Notes: generated by a model from the letters alone, not told the origin. Shown: positions 1 through 6,432, counted from the stretch's first letter. The stretch: DNA of 12,022 nt from Desulfovibrio sp. (GCA_022837365.1 JALHHV010000099.1:1-12022); one strand, 5' to 3'. Numbers and translations: made by a program.

Positions 1-120
1 TCGGGCAGCTTCGGCCCCATGGCGGGCAAGGTGTTCCGCCTGGGCCACATGGGCACCCAGGCCACGGAAGCCTTGGTGGACGCCGCGCTGGACGTCATCG
101 AAAGCGTAATGCAGGACTAG
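1..120 (+). CDS. class V aminotransferase, C-terminal fragment (alanine/serine-glyoxylate type)
   Basis: The window opens inside this gene; only the last 39 codons and the TAG stop are visible. The readable tail contains GKVFRLGHMG followed by an amphipathic final helix rich in Ala, Leu, Val and Asp. The G-K-x-F-R-x-G-H-M-G pattern is the characteristic C-terminal motif of PLP-dependent class V aminotransferases of the alanine-glyoxylate / serine-pyruvate group, where the Arg contacts the substrate carboxylate. The catalytic lysine lies outside the window, so the substrate cannot be decided. The gene converges on the rubredoxin gene; the hairpin at 271-312 probably terminates both. A glycerate kinase gene lies about 1.35 kb downstream on the same strand, which would fit glyoxylate or hydroxypyruvate metabolism, but a minus-strand unit separates them. 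Confidence 0.72.
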   Translation, partial: SGSFGPMAGKVFRLGHMGTQATEALVDAALDVIESVMQD

Positions 121-270
121 GGGCGCGAGCGGAAAGCCACCGGCAACTTGCCTCGACGCCGCCCCAACTCCGCATCGACGCATGCGCGCCGATGCACTGC
201 ATACCGGCACCCACCGGAGGCTTTCCGACACTCAACTATCCTTAAACACAAAATATTCCGCAAACATCAA

Positions 271-312
271 ACGCCCCCGGCGCGCCCTGACTCAGGGGCG
301 CACCGGGGGCGT
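271..312. terminator. long hairpin terminator between convergent aminotransferase and rubredoxin genes
   Basis: The arms 271-287 and 296-312 pair over 17 positions with one mismatch. The loop region 288-295 can pair in an alternative register. On the minus strand the hairpin is followed by a T-rich stretch (TTTGATGTTT), as expected for an intrinsic terminator about 35 nt past the rubredoxin stop. On the plus strand the following bases are only weakly T-rich, so service to the aminotransferase is possible but less sure. The remaining intergenic sequence, 121-270, shows no gene. Confidence 0.7.
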
Positions 313-346
313 CGTTCATTTGCTGTCGCGGAAACGGTCCGCGCGG

Positions 347-505
347 CTACTGCACGGGTTCGAAGTATTCCTTCTCCGCGTCGCACCACGGGCACACCCA
401 GTCGTCGGGCAGGTCGGCGAAGGGGGTGTCCGGCCCCACGCCGTGCTCGGGGTCGCCCTCGGCGGGGTCGTACACATAGCCGCAGGGGCACTTGTACTTC
501 TGCAT
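347..505 (-). CDS. rubredoxin-like protein with CxC first knuckle
   Basis: This is a 52-residue mononuclear iron protein, presumably a cytoplasmic one-electron carrier. It has the rubredoxin layout: first knuckle C6-P-C8-G-Y, the core [14 protein letters not shown], the DLPDDWVCP block and a second knuckle C38-P-W-C41. The length equals typical Desulfovibrio rubredoxins. The first knuckle is one residue short, with CxC where the family has CxxC, so the FeS4 site geometry should differ. I chose the ATG at 505 because AAGGAG lies 6 nt upstream and the protein then begins at the usual rubredoxin N-terminus; an in-frame start at 553 would add 16 unrelated residues. It lies 75 nt downstream of the BON lipoprotein gene with no visible promoter between, so the two are likely co-transcribed. 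I recall rubredoxin-like proteins with altered knuckles in Desulfovibrio, but cannot match this one to a named protein. Confidence 0.93.
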   Translation of the reverse strand: MQKYKCPCGYVYDPAEGDPEHGVGPDTPFADLPDDWVCPWCDAEKEYFEPVQ

Positions 506-580
506 CGATGTCTCCTTGCGCCATGTCGGGCGCTGTTTCGGCCGTCCGCGCACGGCCCGCGCGCGGGTACGGCGGGATGG

Positions 581-1135
581 CTACGGAATCAGGTACGACT
601 TCACCGAGCGCACGCCGCCCACGCCGCGGGCCACGGCCACGGCGCGGTCCACGTCGGCCTGCGCGCGCACCATGCCCAGCAGCACCACGTGGCCGCCGTA
701 CACTTCATGGTCGATCTGGGTGGAACTCAGGGCCTTTTCGGCGATGAGGTTGGTGCGCACCTTGGTCGAAATGGCCAGGTCGTCTGCGGTATTGCCGGTG
801 CCGGGGTCGAACCAGTGGGTGGTCACCGAGCGCACGCCCTTGACCTTGCGGGCGATGCTCACGGCCGGGTCGCGGAACGACGACTGCACCTCGCCCACCA
901 GGAAGACGCGCCCGTCGTAGCTGTACACCTTCACGGCGTATCCGTCCGAGGCGTCGCGCTGCATGAGTTCGCTCTTGATGGTGGTGCGGATGGTGCTGTC
1001 ATCCACCATGGTGCCCACGGTGCGTTCGTCCTTCGGCACGGAATAGACGGCACAGCCGCCAAGGCCGGAAAGCGCGAGCACCGAGGCCGCCAGCAGCAGC
1101 ACCGGCACGACGGCGGAAAGGATGCGGCGTTTCAT
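581..1135 (-). CDS. double-BON-domain outer-membrane lipoprotein (DolP/YraP-like)
   Basis: The protein has 184 residues. It starts with a basic MKRR and a hydrophobic segment ending in a lipobox, LGGC, with the lipidated cysteine at residue 28. There is no Asp at +2, so Lol-dependent sorting to the outer membrane is plausible. Two BON domains follow, roughly 44-110 and 118-184. Each has the beta-strand G-x-V-x-L-x-G-x-V and the helix ending in G-V-R-S-V. This is the architecture and near length of E. coli DolP (YraP), which binds anionic phospholipid at the cell envelope; the same role here is inference. The ATG at 1135 has AGGAG 7 nt upstream. Earlier in-frame ATGs at 1231 and 1216 fall at or near the predicted promoter and transcription start, so they are unlikely. 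The rubredoxin gene follows on the same strand. Confidence 0.9.
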   Translation of the reverse strand: MKRRILSAVVPVLLLAASVLALSGLGGCAVYSVPKDERTVGTMVDDSTIRTTIKSELMQRDASDGYAVKVYSYDGRVFLVGEVQSSFRDPAVSIARKVKGVRSVTTHWFDPGTGNTADDLAISTKVRTNLIAEKALSSTQIDHEVYGGHVVLLGMVRAQADVDRAVAVARGVGGVRSVKSYLIP

Positions 1136-1221
1136 GGCTGTCTCCTGCGTGTTTTCTGCTGTCCGTTGCCCCCTGCCCCGCGCGGCCCACGGGGCGGCGC
1201 GGGCACGGGGATTCATGGTGA

Positions 1222-1250
1222 AAGATAGCACGCGCCGGGCGCGCTGTCAC
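1222..1250 (-). promoter_or_regulatory. sigma-70-type promoter of the BON lipoprotein-rubredoxin unit
   Basis: On the minus strand, GTGACA (1250-1245; five of six bases match TTGACA) is followed by a 17-bp spacer and TATCTT (1227-1222), which is preceded by TGC as an extended -10. It lies about 87 nt upstream of the lipoprotein ATG. This is judged by eye. Confidence 0.6.
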
Positions 1251-1323
1251 CGGGCAGGGGGCCATTCGGGCGGAATCTCGCGCGGGTTCCCCGGCCCTCT
1301 CCGCCTCCCTCCTGCCTCCCCTC

Positions 1324-1353
1324 TTGACCACGGGCGTTCCACCCACCTACCAT
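1324..1353 (+). promoter_or_regulatory. candidate promoter of the glycerate kinase gene
   Basis: TTGACC (1324-1329), an 18-bp spacer and TACCAT (1348-1353) match the sigma-70 consensus at five and four of six positions. Transcription would start near 1360, giving a leader of about 110 nt. The -10 overlaps an in-frame ATG at 1352, which argues against that upstream start for the kinase. Confidence 0.42.
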
Positions 1354-1471
1354 GCGTCACGCGGCGGCGTCCGCCCGTTCCTTCCCCGGCGAAGGACCGC
1401 CACGGGCCGGAAGCCGCGCCCCGCGCCACCCCCAACATGTCCCCGCAACGACGCCCCAAGGAGATCGCCGC

Positions 1472-2830
1472 ATGACCCCCGAACAGCGCGCCGTCCTCGA
1501 TCATATCCTGTCCCGCGCCCTCGACGCCGTGGCCCCCGACCGCGCCGTGCACCGCCACGTGCGCCGCGAGGGCGACACCCTGCACATCGCGGGGCGCGCC
1601 TACGACCTTGCCGCCCACGAACGGGTGTACGTGGTGGGCGCGGGCAAGGGCGCGGCCCCCATGGCCGCCGCGCTGGAGGACATCCTGGGCGACCGGGTGC
1701 ACGACGGCGTGGTGGTGGTGAAGTACGGGCACACCGCCCCGCTGAAGCGCATCGCCCTGCGCGAGGCCGCCCACCCCGTGCCCGACGCCGCCGGTGAACG
1801 CGCGGCCAACGAAATCCTGGACCTGGTGCGCGCGGCGGGCCCGCGCGACCTTGTGCTATGCGCCCTTACCGGCGGGGCCAGCGCGCTGACCCCGGCGCTG
1901 CAACCGGGCATCACCCTGGACGACATGCGCGCCGCCACCTCCCTGCTGCTGGAATGCGGAGCCACCATCCACGAGATCAACGCCCTGCGCAAACATCTGT
2001 CCGCCTTCGGCGGGGGCAACCTGGCCCGCGCGGCGGCCCCGGCGCGGGTGGTCTCGCTGATCATCTCCGACGTGGTGGGCGACGATCTGGACGTCATCGC
2101 CTCCGGCCCCACCTCGCCCGACGTGTCCACCTACGCCGACTGCAAGTCCATCGCCGACAGGTTCGGCATCCTCGACAGGCTGCCCGCCCCGGTCATCGAA
2201 CGGCTGACGGCGGGCCTGCGCGGCATGGCGGCGGAAACGCCCAAGCCCGGCGACCCGGTGTTCGGCGCGGTGCAGAACTGCATCGTGGCCAGCAACCGGC
2301 TGGCGCTGGAGGCGGCGGCGGAAGCGGCCGCCGCGCACGGCTACCGTCCGCGCATCCTTACCGACACCATGACCGGCGAGGCCCGCGTGCGCGCCCGCGA
2401 ACTGGTGGAGGAAGCCTCCCGCGCCGCCGAAACCCTGCCCCACCCCGAAGGGCCGTTCTGCCTGCTGGCGGGCGGCGAGACCACCGTCACCCTCACCGGC
2501 GGGGGCCTTGGCGGCCGCAACCAGGAAATGGCCCTGGCCGCCGCCATCCGCATGGACGAACTGGCCGATTGCGAGCACATCGCCATGCTCTGCGCGGGCA
2601 CCGACGGCACCGACGGACCCACGGACGCCGCCGGGGGCTACGCCTCGGGCCGCACCCTGTGCGTGGCCAGGGAATGCGGCGTGGACGCGCACGGGCACCT
2701 GGCCGACAACGACGCCTACCACTTCCTGGACCGCACCGGGCACATCCTGCGCACCGGCCCCACCCTGACCAACGTCATGGACCTGGCCGTGCTGCTGGTG
2801 GACGCGCCCAAGGGCAAGCCCGCCGCCTGA
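1472..2830 (+). CDS. gckA: glycerate 2-kinase, class II (DUF4147/MOFRL family)
   Basis: This 452-residue enzyme should phosphorylate D-glycerate with ATP to 2-phosphoglycerate, feeding glyoxylate or serine carbon into lower glycolysis. The N-terminal DUF4147 domain (about 5-245) shows GAGKG at 56-60, LTGGASAL at 132-139, NALRKHLSAFGGGNLA at 170-185 (with K174) and SDVVGDDLDVIASGP at 199-213. The C-terminal MOFRL domain (about 325-440) shows GGETTVTL, GGGLGGRNQE ending at 352, GTDGTDGPTDAAGG at 376-389 and TGPTLTNVMDL near the end. All signature blocks are intact and the length is normal for the family. Older annotations call such proteins hydroxypyruvate reductase (TtuD). The ATG at 1472 has AAGGAG 8 nt upstream; the 40 extra residues from an ATG at 1352 look non-coding. 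It appears monocistronic and converges on the HU gene. Confidence 0.95.
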   Translation: MTPEQRAVLDHILSRALDAVAPDRAVHRHVRREGDTLHIAGRAYDLAAHERVYVVGAGKGAAPMAAALEDILGDRVHDGVVVVKYGHTAPLKRIALREAAHPVPDAAGERAANEILDLVRAAGPRDLVLCALTGGASALTPALQPGITLDDMRAATSLLLECGATIHEINALRKHLSAFGGGNLARAAAPARVVSLIISDVVGDDLDVIASGPTSPDVSTYADCKSIADRFGILDRLPAPVIERLTAGLRGMAAETPKPGDPVFGAVQNCIVASNRLALEAAAEAAAAHGYRPRILTDTMTGEARVRARELVEEASRAAETLPHPEGPFCLLAGGETTVTLTGGGLGGRNQEMALAAAIRMDELADCEHIAMLCAGTDGTDGPTDAAGGYASGRTLCVARECGVDAHGHLADNDAYHFLDRTGHILRTGPTLTNVMDLAVLLVDAPKGKPAA

Positions 2831-2881
2831 GGCGGCCCGGCTCCGCGTCCCGATCTTCTCTTTCACTCTGAAAACGCGAAA

Positions 2882-2914
2882 CGCCCCGCGTCTCCTTGCC
2901 GGAGACGCGGGGCG
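2882..2914. terminator. perfect 14-bp hairpin terminator between glycerate kinase and HU genes
   Basis: The arms 2882-2895 and 2901-2914 pair perfectly around a 5-nt loop (TTGCC). Read on the minus strand it lies 25 nt past the HU stop and is followed by a T-rich stretch including TTTC and GTTTTC, so it best fits the HU transcript. It may also stop the glycerate kinase transcript, although the plus-strand side lacks a T run. Confidence 0.8.
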
Positions 2915-2939
2915 CGGAAATCTGCGGCCCGTGGGCTGC

Positions 2940-3215
2940 CTACTTCACGGAATCCTTCAGCAGCTTGCCGGGGGTGAACTTCACCACCTTGCCGGAAGGA
3001 ATGGTGATTTCTTCGCCGGTGCGGGGATTGCGGCCCTTGCGCGCGGCGCGTTCGGTCACCTTGAAGCTGCCGAAGCCGGTGAAGGTCACGGATTCACCGG
3101 CGGCCAGGGCGTCGGCGAGCACGGCGATGGTGGCGTCGAGGGCGCCTTCGGCCTGGACCTTGGAGGCAAGACCGGCCTTGGCGCGGATCTTTTCAACCAG
3201 TTCAGCTTTGGTCAT
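2940..3215 (-). CDS. HU-family DNA-binding protein
   Basis: This 91-residue nucleoid-associated protein begins MTKAELVEKI and has the full HU/IHF fold. The N-terminal helices (3-40) are followed by the GFGSF turn (47-51) and the beta-arm signature RKGRNPRTGEEITIP (59-73), whose Asn-Pro at the arm tip would intercalate into bent DNA. The family acts as a dimer that bends and compacts DNA. The sequence does not separate HU from an IHF-like paralogue; the all-in-one arm and short length favour HU. The ATG at 3215 has GGAG 6 nt upstream; an ATG four codons earlier lacks comparable support. It is transcribed alone from the promoter at 3295-3322 and ends at the strong hairpin 2882-2914. Confidence 0.95.
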   Translation of the reverse strand: MTKAELVEKIRAKAGLASKVQAEGALDATIAVLADALAAGESVTFTGFGSFKVTERAARKGRNPRTGEEITIPSGKVVKFTPGKLLKDSVK

Positions 3216-3294
3216 CGGTATCTCCATATGGGGGGTTTCGGTCCGCGCGCGCTCCGGCGGCGCGGTATTGCATGCACGTGGTGCAAGGGCGCAG

Positions 3295-3322
3295 CTTTTA
3301 CAGAGGTTGGCCCCCTTGTCAA
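3295..3322 (-). promoter_or_regulatory. promoter of the HU gene
   Basis: On the minus strand, a perfect TTGACA -35 (3322-3317), a 16-bp spacer and TAAAAG as -10 (3300-3295, four of six) lie about 80 nt upstream of the HU start codon. It is the best -35 match in the window, which suits a highly expressed nucleoid protein. Confidence 0.65.
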
Positions 3323-3462
3323 CCGTTTCCGCCCACGAAGGCGCGTCGTTGCTTGATTCGTCACGAAAATGCCCCGCTCCGGGCATGGCCCGCGCACCCG
3401 CGCAAACGCCCCCGCCAAGCCGGAACGCGCCGTCATGACGGGAAAACGCGTTGCGCAACCCT

Positions 3463-3490
3463 TTGATTTCGGTCCCGCTTGCGCTATAGA
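3463..3490 (+). promoter_or_regulatory. promoter of the GyrI-like gene
   Basis: TTGATT (3463-3468), a 16-bp spacer and TATAGA (3485-3490) each match the sigma-70 hexamers at four of six positions. The predicted start near 3497 leaves a 34-nt leader. It is divergent from the HU promoter, with about 140 bp between the two -35 boxes. Confidence 0.5.
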
Positions 3491-3530
3491 GACCGGACAG
3501 GGAGACGGGAAACAGGGAGACACAAGCCAC

Positions 3531-4001
3531 ATGGAAGTGCGCATCGAACGCCTGCCGGAACTTCGCGTGGCCGGCATCCGCGTGCTCGGCCCCTATGCCG
3601 AATCGGGGCCGGAGGCGTGGAAGCTGCTCACGCCGTGGATCGCACGGCGGCAGGTGACCAGCGCGTCCACCATGTTCCTGGGCCTGTGCCACGACGACCC
3701 GGAAACCACCCCCCCGGAGCGCATCCGCTACGACGCCGTGGTCACCGTGCCCGAAGACTTCGAGCCGGACGACTACGTCACCGTGCGCATCATCCGCCCG
3801 AGGGAATACGCCGTGGCCGTGCACAAGGGCCCCTACGCCACTCTGCCGTGGTCGTGGTCGGCGCTGTACTGGGAATGGCTGCCCGCCAGCGGGCGCACCC
3901 CCATGAACGCACCCCGCATGGAGGCCTACCTCAACGATCCCGGCGCCACGCCGGAGGACGACCTGCTGACCCGCCTCTACCTGCCGCTGGCCCCGCTGTA
4001 A
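3531..4001 (+). CDS. stand-alone GyrI-like / AraC-type effector-binding domain protein
   Basis: This 156-residue cytoplasmic protein consists almost wholly of one GyrI-like small-molecule-binding domain. Visible family features are the opening strand PELRVAGIRVLGPY (8-21), the central CHDDPETTPPERIRYD, the later HKGPY that begins the second half of the pseudo-symmetric fold, and the C-terminal LPASG and MEAYLNDP ending in YLPL. The same domain forms the C-terminus of AraC/Rob-type regulators and the whole of SbmC/GyrI, which protects gyrase from inhibitors. No helix-turn-helix is present, so direct DNA binding is not expected; ligand binding, a partner regulator or gyrase interaction are all possible. 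The start at 3531 has only a weak GGAG about 12 nt upstream but fits the domain boundary. The lipoprotein gene follows after 64 nt. Confidence 0.85.
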   Translation: MEVRIERLPELRVAGIRVLGPYAESGPEAWKLLTPWIARRQVTSASTMFLGLCHDDPETTPPERIRYDAVVTVPEDFEPDDYVTVRIIRPREYAVAVHKGPYATLPWSWSALYWEWLPASGRTPMNAPRMEAYLNDPGATPEDDLLTRLYLPLAPL

Positions 4002-4065
4002 CACCCGCCGCCCCGGCGGCGAACATCCATGCGCCGCGCGTTGCGCACCGCGCACAGGAGGAACA

Positions 4066-4656
4066 ATGCTTCACCACAACGTTTCGCGCACGCTCGCCGC
4101 GCTGCTGCTGGTCCTTGCCGCGCTGGCCCTTTCGGCCTGCGCCCCCGGCAACTCGGTCCGCCTGCTCTACTCGCCGCCCGACGCCTCGGTGCTGCCCGAT
4201 CCTTCCGCCCCCCGCGTGACCGTGGTCATGTTCGAGGACAAGCGCCCGGTGGTGCAGGTGGGCGAACGCAAGGACGGCACCTCGTTCGTGGCCTCGTCCA
4301 CCGTGTCCGACTGGGTCAGCCGCTCGCTGGCCGACGAACTGGCCCGCCAGGGCTTGCAGGTGTCCTTCGCCCTGACCCCGGAACAGGCCCGCGCGGGCGG
4401 CCCCGACTACATCGTCACCGGCGTGGTCAACGAGGTGTGGCTGAAGGAACTGAAGACCACCGAGTTCAGCACGTCCATGAAGCTGGCCGTCACCGTGTCC
4501 GACTACACCAAGACGCTGTACACCGAGCACCTTTCCGGCGGGCAGTCCAAGCAGGTCATCCCCGCCTCGGACGTGGCCGAAAAGCTGCTGGCCGAAACCC
4601 TGCGCGACGTGTTGCAACCCGCGGCCCGCAAGATACAGGCCACCGTGAAGAAGTAG
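4066..4656 (+). CDS. YajG-like lipoprotein
   Basis: This 196-residue exported protein has a hydrophobic signal segment ending in LSAC, with the lipidated cysteine at 25 and Ala at +2, favouring the outer membrane. The mature part begins with a Pro/Asp-rich linker. It then has VTVVMFEDKRP and a G-x-R segment, followed by a helix (VSDWVSRSLADELARQG) and the strand DYIVTGVVNEVWL. This order resembles the YajG family of lipoproteins of unknown function; the match is by pattern only. An ideal AGGAGG sits 5 nt before the ATG. Its TAG stop is immediately followed by the ATG of the TPR protein, so the two are almost certainly translated from one mRNA, and both products are exported. A short GC hairpin at 4006-4021 precedes the gene but lacks a T run. 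Confidence 0.82.
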   Translation: MLHHNVSRTLAALLLVLAALALSACAPGNSVRLLYSPPDASVLPDPSAPRVTVVMFEDKRPVVQVGERKDGTSFVASSTVSDWVSRSLADELARQGLQVSFALTPEQARAGGPDYIVTGVVNEVWLKELKTTEFSTSMKLAVTVSDYTKTLYTEHLSGGQSKQVIPASDVAEKLLAETLRDVLQPAARKIQATVKK

Positions 4657-6048
4657 ATGCGTCATTCCGGACGGGCGGCGCCGGGCCTTGCAACGGACCC
4701 GGCGCCGCCCCCTCCCGCCCGCCCCCGCGCCGGGCTTGCCCGGCTGCTCTGCGGCATCGCCATCCTGCTGGCGACAGCCGCCACCACGCACGCCGCCAGC
4801 ACCGTCACGGTGCCCTTCGGCGGCGGCCTGCGCAAGGAATCCGCCCTCGTCATCGCCCGCTCCGCCGCGCGCCTGGCCGCGTTGCGCGAGGGGATGCCCA
4901 TTTTGCGCGAAGGCGCGGCCGCGTCCTTCGCCGCCCTGGCCGCGCACGATCCGCAGCGCCGCCTGGCCGTGGCGTCCGCCGTGCTGGCCACCCGCGTCAC
5001 CGCCATCCGCGTGGAAGGCTACCCGCCCGAGGTGCGCGTGGCCGTGACCGTGCAGGCCGTGCCGCCGCCCGGCATGGCGTCCGGTGACGCCGCTGTCGCG
5101 GGGTCAGGCGATGCCGCAGCCGACGGTTCCGACCTCGTCCGCGCCGTGCTGCGCAACGAATCCCTGCTGGAACTGCACGAAGAAGCGCTGCGCCGGGAAG
5201 CCGCCCTGACCGAAGAGGCCCTTGACGCGGCCCAGGCCACCGCCCGCCACGTGGCCCGCCACGGCGGCGACGATGAAAGCCCCTTTGCCCAGCGGCTGGG
5301 CGCGCTGGCCCGCTCGCTGGAAGCGCTGGAACTGTACCGCGCCTGCCTGACCGGCATCCCCGCCGAGGGCGAGGCCCAGGACGGGGACAGCGCGGCGGTC
5401 CCGGCCCCTCAGGCCGCAAACGGCGCGGGGAACGGCTGGGGCCTCGCGCCCGAGGCCGTGCTGCGCCACATGCGCCGCGCCGTGACGCTGGACGCGCGCA
5501 ACCCGCTGCTGTGGAACGCCCTGGGCGAAGCCCTGCTGCTGCTGGACCGGCCGCAGGACGCCATGGAGGCCCAGGACCGCGCCCTCAGGCTGTCCCCCGG
5601 CTTCGCCCGCGCCCTGCATGCCCGCGCCGTGTGCCACCTGCGCTTGCAGATGCCCGCCCTGGCCGTGGAGGACGCCTCGGCCGCCATCCGTCTGCGCCCC
5701 GACGTGGCCGCCCACTGGCGGGTGCGCGGGGCGGCGTGGCAGGTGCGCGGCGAGCCCGGCCCCATGTGCGACGATTTCTACCGGGCCTGCGCCCTGGGCG
5801 ACTGCGAGGGATTGCGGCTGGCGCGCGGGCGCGGGCAATGCCGCCCCCCGGCGGACGAGACCAACCAGACAGACGGGCGCGTTCATCGGGCACGTTCCCC
5901 CCGGCGAAAAACCTGCTATGCTGCAACCGTCGCCGCAGGACGGCGCGTCGGACGCCCTGGGCGCGGCCGGTACGACCGGCACGACCGGCAACCCTGGGCA
6001 GGGCGATACGTCCACCGGCAACGGCGTCCCCCAAGGCGTCGGGCGTGA
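4657..6048 (+). CDS. secreted TPR protein with FlgT/LPP20-like N-terminal domain; 3' end possibly frameshifted
   Basis: The open frame encodes 463 residues. A long N-terminal region precedes a hydrophobic segment (about 27-46) ending THA-A, which looks like a signal peptide with an unusually long n-region. Residues about 47-135 (an Ala/Arg-rich helix, then GYPPEVRVAVTVQAV) resemble the N-terminal domain of FlgT/LPP20-type envelope proteins; this is a weak pattern match. A low-complexity linker and a helical segment (160-230) follow, then three TPRs at about 282-315, 316-349 and 350-383 and a typical Sel1/TPR terminal block ALGDCEGL. From about residue 408 the sequence becomes Arg-rich, and codon bias passes to frame 2, which runs to 6127. 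The true product may therefore read through a +1 shift. The start has a poor Shine-Dalgarno sequence and probably depends on coupling to the lipoprotein stop. Confidence 0.78.
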   Translation: MRHSGRAAPGLATDPAPPPPARPRAGLARLLCGIAILLATAATTHAASTVTVPFGGGLRKESALVIARSAARLAALREGMPILREGAAASFAALAAHDPQRRLAVASAVLATRVTAIRVEGYPPEVRVAVTVQAVPPPGMASGDAAVAGSGDAAADGSDLVRAVLRNESLLELHEEALRREAALTEEALDAAQATARHVARHGGDDESPFAQRLGALARSLEALELYRACLTGIPAEGEAQDGDSAAVPAPQAANGAGNGWGLAPEAVLRHMRRAVTLDARNPLLWNALGEALLLLDRPQDAMEAQDRALRLSPGFARALHARAVCHLRLQMPALAVEDASAAIRLRPDVAAHWRVRGAAWQVRGEPGPMCDDFYRACALGDCEGLRLARGRGQCRPPADETNQTDGRVHRARSPRRKTCYAATVAAGRRVGRPGRGRYDRHDRQPWAGRYVHRQRRPPRRRA

Positions 6049-6127
6049 GGCCGGGCGCGACGCCGGACGCGAGGCCAGCCTGTACGAACTGCCGGACGAC
6101 AGCCCGGCTCCGCGCACGCTGCCCTGA
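5918..6127 (+). CDS. frame-2 coding segment: probable displaced C-terminus of the TPR protein or a small separate ORF
   Basis: This frame encodes 69 residues from an ATG at 5918 and stays open upstream of it. It is Gly/Thr/Asp/Asn-rich and ends ASLYELPDDSPAPRTLP. Only 9 of its 69 codons end in A or T, against about 20 of 55 codons in the overlapping frame-1 tail of the TPR gene, so frame 2 has the codon use expected of coding DNA here. The ATG has no Shine-Dalgarno sequence. Reading from frame 1 into frame 2 near 5880 would join the TPR domain to AFIGHVPPGEKPAMLQ and on to the stop at 6127, 20 nt before a hairpin. I favour a displaced C-terminus over an independent gene. Confidence 0.45.
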   Translation: MLQPSPQDGASDALGAAGTTGTTGNPGQGDTSTGNGVPQGVGREAGRDAGREASLYELPDDSPAPRTLP

Positions 6128-6147
6128 CGCCGCGCGCCGCAAAAGAG

Positions 6148-6183
6148 GTCGGCCGCGCTCCGAGGGGCTGGAACGCGGCCGAC
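6148..6183. terminator. hairpin after the lipoprotein-TPR unit
   Basis: The arms 6148-6157 and 6174-6183 form a perfect 10-bp GC-rich stem, extended by an inner 3-bp pairing. It sits 20 nt beyond the frame-2 stop. No T run follows on the plus strand; AAAA precedes it, so the T run belongs to the minus strand. It may be a weak or bidirectional terminator. Confidence 0.45.
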
Positions 6184-6432
6184 GCTGCAAGGGGGAGGAT
6201 GAGTGGCCGGGTTGCCCTTGCCGCGTCCCTTCGGCGATACGTTTGCTGCCGTACGTATCTCCCGGACGTGTCCGGGCCCTGCACAGGGGGGTGCGGGTGG
6301 ACGCGGCGCGGAAACCGTAAACGGGTTTCCAAGGCACCACGCGCCCACGATAGCACGATCCGTTGACCCGGCAATGATAACTTCGCCGCGACGGCGACAC
6401 CTCCGCGCGGCCCGCACCCTTTGGAGCACGCC
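6184..6432. other. intergenic leader of the aminopeptidase gene with two short inverted repeats
   Basis: No gene is supported here. Two compact inverted repeats are visible: arms 6261-6267/6270-6276 with a 2-nt centre, and 6310-6316/6324-6330 (GGAAACC ... GGTTTCC) with a 7-nt centre. A TTGACC at 6363-6368 could be a -35, but no acceptable -10 lies at 16-18 bp. The repeats could be operators for the downstream aminopeptidase gene. Confidence 0.35.

Noticed and set aside
131..226. Octamer inverted repeat GGAAAGCC (131-138) and GGCTTTCC (219-226) after the aminotransferase, as a possible small RNA or terminator
   Set aside because: The arms are 80 nt apart, only 8 bp long, and nothing between them strengthens the fold; chance pairing is likely in this composition.
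1352..1471. Forty-codon N-terminal extension of the glycerate kinase
   Set aside because: The upstream ATG lies in the predicted -10 box, has no Shine-Dalgarno sequence and encodes Pro/Arg/Ala-rich sequence; the ATG at 1472 has AAGGAG and fits the family N-terminus.
1856..2866. Long open frame on the minus strand across the glycerate kinase gene
   Set aside because: Antisense shadow of a GC-rich gene; Gly/Ala/His/Gln-rich translation without recognisable domains.
4006..4021. GC hairpin after the GyrI-like gene as a terminator
   Set aside because: Short stem with a 2-4 nt loop, no T run, and the next gene follows closely; not enough to call.
3216..4055. Minus-strand extension of the HU reading frame across the GyrI-like gene
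   Set aside because: HU has a complete 91-residue form with its own Shine-Dalgarno sequence and promoter; the extension is antisense to a well-supported gene.
5894..5922. Extended -10-like TGCTATGCT near 5914-5922 as a promoter for the frame-2 ORF
   Set aside because: No acceptable -35 at the right distance and it overlaps the presumed coding sequence.
6363..6398. TTGACC upstream of the aminopeptidase gene as a full promoter
   Set aside because: No -10-like hexamer occurs 16-18 bp downstream.
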